Assembly: GCA_946621895.1 (NCBI GenBank)
Contig: CAMOOZ010000007.1
Location: 1 to 16,161, forward strand
Direction of reading: 5' to 3'
Length of the DNA stretch: 16,161 nt
Origin: an uncultured Lachnospiraceae bacterium
GTDB lineage: Bacteria > Bacillota_A > Clostridia > Lachnospirales > Lachnospiraceae
Every line of letters starts with the position of its first letter. The first letter of the stretch is position 1. The notes under the pieces are model-generated. The model saw nothing but the letters and a program-made list of their open reading frames with translations. It made no database searches and was not told the origin of the DNA. The translations under genes and the position numbers were made by a program. Below are positions 1 to 5,878 of the stretch, one piece after another.

Positions 1-1
1 G

Positions 2-121
2 GCGATCCTGCAGACGGTGGAGCTGAAGGCCTACGACAGGCTGACCATTGGAAAGACAGAGCTGATGTTTGTGCCCCTGTGCGGTGAGAAATTCGAATGG
101 GAAAACGAGGGTCAGGCTTAA
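2..121 (+). CDS. C-terminal end of a probable FHA-domain protein (5' truncated)
   Basis: Only the last 39 codons are present, read in the frame starting at base 2 and ending at TAA 119-121; the gene begins before the window. The peptide has the pattern of the last strands of an FHA fold: a turn with YDRLTIGKTEL followed by MFVPLCG and FEWE at the tail. An FHA domain binds phosphothreonine peptides, which would make this a reader for the kinases encoded downstream. The phosphate-binding residues (GR, SxxH, NG) would lie upstream and cannot be seen, so the assignment rests on the terminal strand pattern and on context. Its last 25 bases overlap the start of the PP2C gene, which implies a shared transcript and coupled translation. 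Confidence 0.55.
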   Translation, partial: AILQTVELKAYDRLTIGKTELMFVPLCGEKFEWENEGQA

Positions 122-978
122 AAAAGGAAAAAACGATCCCGATCACGGAAGTCCGGGAGGAAAAGGTCTATTACGAGCGCACGCTGGATCTGACGATGGA
201 GCTGGAGTATAAGATCGACCTCCCGGAGGCCTGCGGGATGGACGCCGCGAAGGTACACGGCATCGGCGCCAGGGAAAATCAGGAGGATTCCTTCGGCATT
301 TCTCAGATTTCGGAAGAGATCTGGGAGGAGCGGGGCGTTCTTTTTGTGCTGGCGGACGGCATGGGGGGCATGGAGGGCGGAGAAAAGGCCAGCATGGCCG
401 GCGTCATTTCCTGCCTGAGCCGTTTTGAACGGGAGTCTCCCGCGCCGGGCTCCGGCTGGATGGAGGACATGGCCCTCGAGGCAAATGAGGATGTCAGAGA
501 GGCGCTCGGCGAGCTGGCAGACATGGGCGGGAGCACGCTGGTGGCCGTCCGGATCATGGGTAATCTGATGGAATGGTGCACCGTCGGGGACAGCCACCTC
601 TATCTCTTCCGGGACGGCAGGCTGATCCAGCTGAATAAGGATCATATCTATGCGGCAGCGCTGCAGGAGCTTGTGCAGGCAGGAAAGATCAGTGAACAGG
701 ATGCCCTGAACCATCCCCAGCGGAAGGCGCTGACCAGCTATCTGGGACTGGCGGATCTGCATGAGATCGACGGCTCCCCCGCGCCCATCACGCTGATGAA
801 GGGGGACTGGGTGCTCTTAATGTCCGACGGCATCTTCGGTACGCTGGCGGAATCGGAGATCATTGACACGCTGCATGCAACTGCGGGCTGGGCGGCAAAG
901 ACCATGGGATTGCAGATCGAGAAGAGAAGAAAACCGGGACAGGACAACTATACCGGGATCCTGATCAATATCCGATGA
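97..978 (+). CDS. PP2C-family Ser/Thr protein phosphatase
   Basis: A metal-dependent phosphatase of the PP2C (PPM) family, about 293 residues, with no signal peptide or membrane helix, so cytoplasmic. The metal-site motifs are all present: RENQEDS with Asp64, DGMGG with Asp87, the GGSTL strand near residue 145, VGDSHLY, MSDG with Asp244, and QDN with Asp283. The expected role is to remove phosphate from Ser/Thr of proteins phosphorylated by the two kinases downstream. It has about 55 residues before the first PP2C motif, longer than the second PP2C in this window, whose motif begins near residue 13. The ATG at 97 lies inside the upstream gene and is preceded by a weak GGTGAG site; a later start, such as the Met codons near residue 33, would still leave the catalytic domain whole. 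Confidence 0.93.
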   Translation: MGKRGSGLKKEKTIPITEVREEKVYYERTLDLTMELEYKIDLPEACGMDAAKVHGIGARENQEDSFGISQISEEIWEERGVLFVLADGMGGMEGGEKASMAGVISCLSRFERESPAPGSGWMEDMALEANEDVREALGELADMGGSTLVAVRIMGNLMEWCTVGDSHLYLFRDGRLIQLNKDHIYAAALQELVQAGKISEQDALNHPQRKALTSYLGLADLHEIDGSPAPITLMKGDWVLLMSDGIFGTLAESEIIDTLHATAGWAAKTMGLQIEKRRKPGQDNYTGILINIR

Positions 979-991
979 CTTCGAAACCACG

Positions 992-1023
992 AAGCCATGC
1001 GTTGCCTTTTTCATACATGGCTT
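992..1023. repeat. Inverted repeat between PP2C and VWA-FHA genes
   Basis: An 8-bp perfect inverted repeat, AAGCCATG at 992-999 and CATGGCTT at 1016-1023, encloses a 16-base spacer that contains a run of five T. A second small stem, CTTCG at 979-983 and CGAAG at 990-994, overlaps its left arm, so the two would be mutually exclusive. The position just after the phosphatase stop codon and before the ribosome site of the next gene would suit an mRNA processing or attenuation element. The T run lies in the loop rather than after the stem, so this is not a standard intrinsic terminator. Confidence 0.4.
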
Positions 1024-1038
1024 GTGACAGCAAGTAAT

Positions 1039-1044
1039 GAGGGG
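1039..1044 (+). promoter_or_regulatory. Ribosome binding site deciding the VWA-FHA start
   Basis: GAGGGG lies seven bases before the ATG at 1052. It overlaps an earlier in-frame ATG at 1037, which has no comparable site of its own. This favours 1052 as the true start. Confidence 0.7.
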
Positions 1045-1051
1045 AAAAAAT

Positions 1052-2617
1052 ATGAGCAAGGGAAGATGGAGTGCGGGGCTGTCGCTTCTTTTTGCGGCGG
1101 CAGCGGCTTTTTTTATTTTTACAGGGGGAAGAGCCTATGCGGCGGAGGTGATCTGCCAGCCGGAAAAGGGCGAGATCACGGAGGATGCCTATGTGCTCAC
1201 CCTCACTCCCGAGGAGTTTTTTCTGCCGGTGGCGGAGGAAAGCAGCGCTACGCTGGATGGTCAGAAATGCGGGATCAATTCCGTGTCCTCCGCTTCCCAT
1301 GAAGCAGTGGGAGTGACCTATGATGCGCTGGTGGATATCTCCGGCTCCATGCGTTATGACAATATCATGGAGAAAGTAAAGGAGGTACTCAGGCAGTTTT
1401 CCGCCGGAATGAAGGAGGGGGATCTGTTCAGGGTCACGAAAATGGGCAATGAGCGGAGCTCAGCAGGCTTCCTTACCGATCCGTCTCTGGTAAATGCGGA
1501 GATCGATGCGCTGGAGAGCATCCCGAATGAGGATACGAATCTCTATAAAAGCCTTGTGGAGGAGCTGGACGAGCTGAAGCGGGAGAATACCAACTGGAAA
1601 AAGCTGCTGCTTGTCCTCTCCGACGGAAAGGACGATCAGAAGACCGGGATCACGAAGGAGGAGGCCGATCAGGCGGTGCAGGAATCCTGGATCCCCGTGT
1701 TCACCGTGGCCACGCTGAGAAACAGCCATACAGCGGAAAATGAGGAAGATGCGAAGATCCTGGGAAGCTTTGCCAGGCTTTCCCATCATGGGGCGCATTT
1801 TGCGCCGGAGCTGGAGGACGGCGAATATGCCGATGTCTATGGAAGGGTGATGGAGAGTCTGGACAGACAGTTTATTGTCTCGCTGGATTTCGGAAAGGTG
1901 ATGACGAGGAACACGGAGCTGCAGCTTGCGCTTTCCCTTTCTGACGGAGAGACGACTGCCGAGGTGCAGGAGCTTCTGCAGACCGCAGAGGTCGAGCCGC
2001 TGCTGGGCCTGGTTTACGAGGATGAACCGGAAAAGCCCGAAGGAGAGCAGGCAGAAGCCTCCCCGGAGAGCGATCTCCCTGCCGAGGCCGGCGAGGCAGC
2101 CGCGGAAGAAACGGCGCCCGCCGCGGAGGGCGGCCTGATCGAGGAGCTCAAAGCGAATCCTCTCCTCATGTGGGGGATCATCGGAGCGGCGGTGCTGATC
2201 CCTGTGATCGTGGTGATCCTGATCATCGTGCTCGTCCGAAGAAGGAAAAAGCAGATCCCGGAGCAGGAAGAGGATCAGCGGACGCTGCAGCCTGTGGAAA
2301 ACGGGATCCCCGCCGAGAATGCGGTCACGCTGACGCTGACCAGGGCGGACACGGGAGAAGCTTATTCCGTTACCTTTGGCAGCGCTGCAGTGATGGGAAG
2401 AGGACTGCAGTGTGATATCTCCATCCCCCATGACGGCGCGCTTTCCGAGAGGCACTGCACCTTCCGGGTGACGGCCAGCGCCATCAGCGTGGCAGACATG
2501 GATTCCACCAACGGGACCTATCTGAACGGGCTCCCGGTGGGGACGGGACAGACCATGTCGCAGGGCGATACGCTGCTTGCAGGCTCTGCGGAATATACGG
2601 TCAGCTGGAAACAGTGA
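1052..2617 (+). CDS. Membrane protein with extracytoplasmic VWA domain and cytoplasmic FHA domain
   Basis: About 521 residues. The N-terminus has a basic stretch and an Ala/Phe-rich hydrophobic segment ending in AYA at about residue 31, a signal peptide pattern. A von Willebrand A domain follows, with the metal-binding DISGS motif at 95-99 and LVLSDGKDD around 191. An acidic Ala/Pro/Glu linker (about 325-365) leads to a membrane helix (about 371-397) followed by RRRKK, which places the C-terminus inside. The C-terminal FHA domain has GRG at 449-451, SERH at 465-468 and N487 with GTYLNG, the usual phosphothreonine-binding pattern. The protein therefore has a ligand-binding module outside and a phosphopeptide reader inside. 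It sits between a PP2C and a kinase, whose phosphorylated targets, perhaps the kinase itself, are likely FHA partners. The start at 1052 was chosen for its ribosome site. Confidence 0.92.
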   Translation: MSKGRWSAGLSLLFAAAAAFFIFTGGRAYAAEVICQPEKGEITEDAYVLTLTPEEFFLPVAEESSATLDGQKCGINSVSSASHEAVGVTYDALVDISGSMRYDNIMEKVKEVLRQFSAGMKEGDLFRVTKMGNERSSAGFLTDPSLVNAEIDALESIPNEDTNLYKSLVEELDELKRENTNWKKLLLVLSDGKDDQKTGITKEEADQAVQESWIPVFTVATLRNSHTAENEEDAKILGSFARLSHHGAHFAPELEDGEYADVYGRVMESLDRQFIVSLDFGKVMTRNTELQLALSLSDGETTAEVQELLQTAEVEPLLGLVYEDEPEKPEGEQAEASPESDLPAEAGEAAAEETAPAAEGGLIEELKANPLLMWGIIGAAVLIPVIVVILIIVLVRRRKKQIPEQEEDQRTLQPVENGIPAENAVTLTLTRADTGEAYSVTFGSAAVMGRGLQCDISIPHDGALSERHCTFRVTASAISVADMDSTNGTYLNGLPVGTGQTMSQGDTLLAGSAEYTVSWKQ

Positions 2618-2621
2618 GGTG
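2616..2621 (+). promoter_or_regulatory. Ribosome binding site deciding the first kinase start
   Basis: GAGGTG overlaps the stop codon of the VWA-FHA gene and lies just before the ATG at 2625. The second kinase gene has an almost identical leader (AAGGTGTATT before its ATG), so the duplicated unit seems to include the translation start region. An in-frame ATG at 2577 inside the previous gene lacks such a site and would add sequence absent from the paralog. Confidence 0.7.
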
Positions 2622-2624
2622 TAT

Positions 2625-5066
2625 ATGAATATCGAACGCCTTTGTACCCATTGTATGACGGAGTCGGACACTCCCGCGGGAGGCAGATGTCCGGTCTGCG
2701 GGCGTCCCATGCATACGGAGCCCCAGCTCACGCATCAGTTAAAGCCCCTGACGATCCTGCAGGGGAAATATCTGGTGGGCGATGTGCTGGGCGAGGGAGG
2801 CTTTGGCATCACCTATATCGGCATGGACATGCAGCTGGAGATGAAGGTGGCCATCAAGGAGTTTTATCCCAATGGCTATGCCTCCAGGGAGTCCATGAAC
2901 ACGAGCGCCCTGACGATCTATTCCGGCCAGAGCGAGAAGGTGGTGCTGAAATGGAGAGAGAATTTCCTCCGGGAGGCCAGGACCCTGGCCAGAGTAAATA
3001 ATCTCTCCGGTGTTGTGGGCGTCCGGGAATTCTTCCAGGAAAACAATACGGCCTATATCATCATGGACTATGTGGAGGGGCAGACCCTGAAGGATTACGC
3101 GAAGGCGAACGGCGGCCGGATCCAGGCCTCCTTCCTGCTTCCCGCGATCGAGCCGGTGATCACTTCTTTGCAGAAGGTGCATGAGCAGGGCCTGATCCAC
3201 AGGGATATCAGCCCGGATAATATCATGCTGGGGCCGGACGGCTCCATGAAGCTGCTGGACTTCGGCGCGGCCAGGGACTTCCAGGGAGGGGGCGAGAGGA
3301 GCCTCTCCGTGATGCTGAAGCCGGGCTATGCGCCCGCGGAGCAGTACAGCAGCGGTGGGGATCAGGGCCCCTGGACGGATGTCTATGCGATGGCCGGGAC
3401 GATCTATAAATGCCTGACCGGCGTTACGCCGCCCGAAGCCATGGACAGGCTCAGGACAGATGAGCTCGTTCCTCCCAATCGCGCGGGTGCGGGACTTAAC
3501 CCCGCCCAGGAGCAGGCGCTGCTGAGGGCGCTTGCCGTATATAAGGAAAACCGCAGCCAGTCCATGGATGAGCTGCATCAGGGACTGTACGGCGCCGGGA
3601 TCCCGGGCGCCAGAACGATACAGCCTCCGGTGAATCCGGTGAATCCCGTGAATGCGGGCGGGCAGGAAAAAACCATCGGCATGAACGAGGGGACCGTGCC
3701 GGGTCCCGACCCCCGGCAGACTGCCTGGGGGACGGGGGGCAGCCAGGGGATGACCCAGCCGGCAGGCCAGTATGTTGACCCGGTGACAGGCCAGACGGTA
3801 AACCCGTACGTCGACCCGGTGACGGGTCAGCCGGTGAACCCGTATGTCGATCCGGTAACGGGTCAGCCGATCACTCCTCCGCCGCCGCCAAAGCGTGGGA
3901 TGAGCGTCGGCGCGAAGGTGGGCATCGGCCTTGGGATCGCCTGCGCCGTGCTCGCCGTGGGCGGATTGTCCATGTTCTTTTTCCTGCGGGGCAGGCTTCA
4001 GTCCGCGCTGGGCGGCTCCTCTGCCCAGTCCTCCGCCTCTGCGTATGCCAGCGAGGATAATCTTGAGATCGAAACGGAGGACAGCGCCGGACAGTCCTCA
4101 GGCTTTGCGCCTTCCGGCGGAACCGGTGGGTATTCCTTTAATGATCCGGACTTTTACGAGGAGGATGAGGAGCTTGAAGAGGAGGATTCCGATGTCGGGA
4201 CATATCCGTATACGCCGGAGGGGGCGCTTCAGGCCTTCAGCGATTATTACGAATATGAAAAGCAGGAATACGAAGTGGACCTTCGTATCGCGATGGTGAG
4301 GATCGACAGCGATTCCGTTCCGGAGGCGGTGATCAGGGGTAAGGATAGCTGGGTGGAGCTGGTATATCTTACGCCGTCCGGCGAGCTCATGAGCATTGAT
4401 TCTTACGGAAAGAATAATGTTTTCTGCTATGATCCCGGCAGAGGAAAATTTATGATGAACTCCTACGATATGCTGGAGGAGGGCGGGATATCCAGGGATT
4501 CCTACAGCTTCGGCACCGTAAATGGCGGCAGTGCCTGGGTGGATGATCTCTATTTTGCGGAGAGAGAGGAATATGAGGGAGCAAATCCTCATATGGGATG
4601 CTTTTTGAATGAACAGCGGATGGGCCAGTTTCAGTGGATCAGCGATATGCAGTCCAAATACTATATCAGGGAAAGAGTCGAGGATTATGTTCTGCTTTCC
4701 GGTTTTACCGATTCGGCCCAGGCTGCCTATGACGCGGCGGACAGCCATCTTTCGGACGGCGACGCGAAGGATCCCATGCATTACACCCATTATTTCCTGC
4801 CCTACGCAAAGAACTGCTATCTGACCTGGGATGATCTGGAGGGGCTTGACCAGCAGCAGGAAAGACTGGCCAGAAATGAGCTCTATGCCAGACACGGGAT
4901 GCATTTTCAGAGCGAGGATCTGCGGAATCATTTTAACAGTGAGGTCTGCAGCGTCTGGTATGAGGATGAGGGCCTGGACGCGAATCAGGCAATGAGCAGA
5001 TTTAATGAAGTCGAACGGGCGAATATGGACCTGATAACGCTGTTCAGAGATGCCAGAGGCTATTGA
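2625..5066 (+). CDS. Transmembrane Ser/Thr protein kinase with N-terminal zinc ribbon and extracytoplasmic YARHG domain
   Basis: About 813 residues. A C4 zinc ribbon opens the protein (Cys7, Cys10, Cys22, Cys25). The kinase domain follows, with glycine loop GEGGFG at 56-61, VAIK Lys78, HRD at 192-194, Asn199 and DFG Asp212. The catalytic loop reads HRDISPDN, with Ser in place of the usual Lys, and the APE region reads APAEQ (236-240). A Pro/Gly-rich linker carries three 12-residue repeats with DPVTGQ at about 383-418. One membrane helix (about 432-455) leads to an outer part with a Ser-rich, acidic stalk, an unassigned region, and a C-terminal YARHG domain (Tyr754-Gly758). YARHG domains are known as extracellular modules, possibly peptidoglycan-associated, but their ligand is not firmly known. 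The protein likely senses the envelope and phosphorylates cytoplasmic targets read by FHA domains. Confidence 0.95.
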   Translation: MNIERLCTHCMTESDTPAGGRCPVCGRPMHTEPQLTHQLKPLTILQGKYLVGDVLGEGGFGITYIGMDMQLEMKVAIKEFYPNGYASRESMNTSALTIYSGQSEKVVLKWRENFLREARTLARVNNLSGVVGVREFFQENNTAYIIMDYVEGQTLKDYAKANGGRIQASFLLPAIEPVITSLQKVHEQGLIHRDISPDNIMLGPDGSMKLLDFGAARDFQGGGERSLSVMLKPGYAPAEQYSSGGDQGPWTDVYAMAGTIYKCLTGVTPPEAMDRLRTDELVPPNRAGAGLNPAQEQALLRALAVYKENRSQSMDELHQGLYGAGIPGARTIQPPVNPVNPVNAGGQEKTIGMNEGTVPGPDPRQTAWGTGGSQGMTQPAGQYVDPVTGQTVNPYVDPVTGQPVNPYVDPVTGQPITPPPPPKRGMSVGAKVGIGLGIACAVLAVGGLSMFFFLRGRLQSALGGSSAQSSASAYASEDNLEIETEDSAGQSSGFAPSGGTGGYSFNDPDFYEEDEELEEEDSDVGTYPYTPEGALQAFSDYYEYEKQEYEVDLRIAMVRIDSDSVPEAVIRGKDSWVELVYLTPSGELMSIDSYGKNNVFCYDPGRGKFMMNSYDMLEEGGISRDSYSFGTVNGGSAWVDDLYFAEREEYEGANPHMGCFLNEQRMGQFQWISDMQSKYYIRERVEDYVLLSGFTDSAQAAYDAADSHLSDGDAKDPMHYTHYFLPYAKNCYLTWDDLEGLDQQQERLARNELYARHGMHFQSEDLRNHFNSEVCSVWYEDEGLDANQAMSRFNEVERANMDLITLFRDARGY
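3771..3878 (+). repeat. Three 36-bp in-frame repeats in the kinase linker
   Basis: Three consecutive units begin at 3771, 3807 and 3843 and encode YVDPVTGQ followed by TVNP, PVNP and PITP. They lie in the cytoplasmic linker between the kinase domain and the membrane helix. A shorter Pro-Val-Asn repeat is found upstream near 3630-3652. The related motif FDPxTGKP occurs twice in the partial gene at the end of the window. Confidence 0.9.
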
Positions 5067-5106
5067 TCGGGAAACGATCACAGTTGCTGACCGGGGCGTT
5101 TCCCGG
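5064..5106. other. Two small hairpins between first kinase and second PP2C
   Basis: TGATCG (5064-5069) and CGATCA (5075-5080) form a 6-bp stem with a GGAAA loop that begins at the kinase stop codon. A second 5-bp stem, CCGGG (5091-5095) and CCCGG (5102-5106), follows at once. No T run follows either stem, so these are not typical terminators. They could modulate stability or read-through between the two kinase/phosphatase modules. Confidence 0.35.
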
Positions 5107-5123
5107 GGTGAAGAGGAGGCCGG

Positions 5124-5870
5124 ATGCTCAAGGTAAGCGGATATTCGGATAAAGGCGGCAGGGAGTATAACGAGGACAACTGTGCCGCGATCAAACGGGG
5201 CAGGATGTTCGTAGCTGTGCTCGCGGACGGACTGGGGGGCCATGGCGGCGGGGATATCGCCTCCCGCACCGCGGTGGAGCTGGTGAGAGACGGAATGGAT
5301 GATCTTTCCGGACATCCGGAGCAGGCGAAGGAGATCCTGACGCAGTGGTTTTCGGATGCGAATGAGGAGATCCTGCGCCGCCAGACCGGCGCGCAGCAGA
5401 TGAAGACCACGCTGACCATGCTCTATATCGATGAACAGGCGCATGCCTGCGCCGGCGCCCATCTGGGCGACAGCCGGATCTATCATTTTGTCAACGGAAG
5501 ATATGTGTACTGCACCTTCGACCATTCCGTTTCCCGGATGGCCGTGCTCTCCGGCGAGATCACGATGGACGAGATCCGTCACCACCAGGACAGAAACAGA
5601 CTGCTCAAGGTGGTGGGCATGGAGGAGGCCTTTTCTCCGGAATGGGATCAGTTTGAGGTGAACGATAACGCCGCCCATGCCTTTCTGCTCTGTTCCGACG
5701 GCTTCTGGGAATATGTGACGGAGCAGGAGATGGAGGGAGAGCTCTTCAACTCCAAAACGCCCGAGGAATGGATCAACCGGATGCGTGAGATCCTGGAAAG
5801 CAGGGCGGCGGAAAAGGGAAAGCATAATCACGATAACAATTCCGCGGTGGCGGTGTGGTATAAGGGATAA
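5124..5870 (+). CDS. PP2C-family Ser/Thr protein phosphatase (second copy)
   Basis: A compact PP2C phosphatase of 248 residues, close to the minimal catalytic domain. Metal-site motifs are REYNEDN with Asp18, DGLGG with Asp35, LGDSRIY near 116, CSDG with Asp192, and Asp237-Asn238 before the final strand. There is no signal peptide or membrane segment, so it is cytoplasmic. A strong GAGGAGG site at about 5113-5119 supports the ATG at 5124. Only eight bases separate it from the second kinase gene, the typical PP2C-kinase pairing in which the phosphatase reverses the partner kinase. It is clearly different in sequence from the first PP2C in this window and lacks that protein's N-terminal extension, so the two are not recent duplicates, unlike the kinases. 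Confidence 0.94.
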   Translation: MLKVSGYSDKGGREYNEDNCAAIKRGRMFVAVLADGLGGHGGGDIASRTAVELVRDGMDDLSGHPEQAKEILTQWFSDANEEILRRQTGAQQMKTTLTMLYIDEQAHACAGAHLGDSRIYHFVNGRYVYCTFDHSVSRMAVLSGEITMDEIRHHQDRNRLLKVVGMEEAFSPEWDQFEVNDNAAHAFLLCSDGFWEYVTEQEMEGELFNSKTPEEWINRMREILESRAAEKGKHNHDNNSAVAVWYKG

Positions 5871-5878
5871 GGTGTATT

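Noticed and set aside
1002..1030. Sigma-A promoter before the VWA-FHA gene
   Set aside because: TTGCCT could serve as a -35 element, but no acceptable -10 element lies at the right distance.
1460..2731. Long open frame of 423 codons on the - strand
   Set aside because: It lies wholly opposite the VWA-FHA gene and the kinase start, encodes Arg/His/Leu-rich sequence with no domain, and is explained by GC-rich codon bias of the + strand genes.
5064..5106. Intrinsic terminator after the first kinase
   Set aside because: Stems are only 5-6 bp and no T run follows; the next gene has its own ribosome site close by and probably shares the transcript.
4098..5831. Long open frame of 577 codons on the - strand
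   Set aside because: It runs opposite the YARHG kinase and the second PP2C, both of which have clear motifs; its translation has no recognisable domain.
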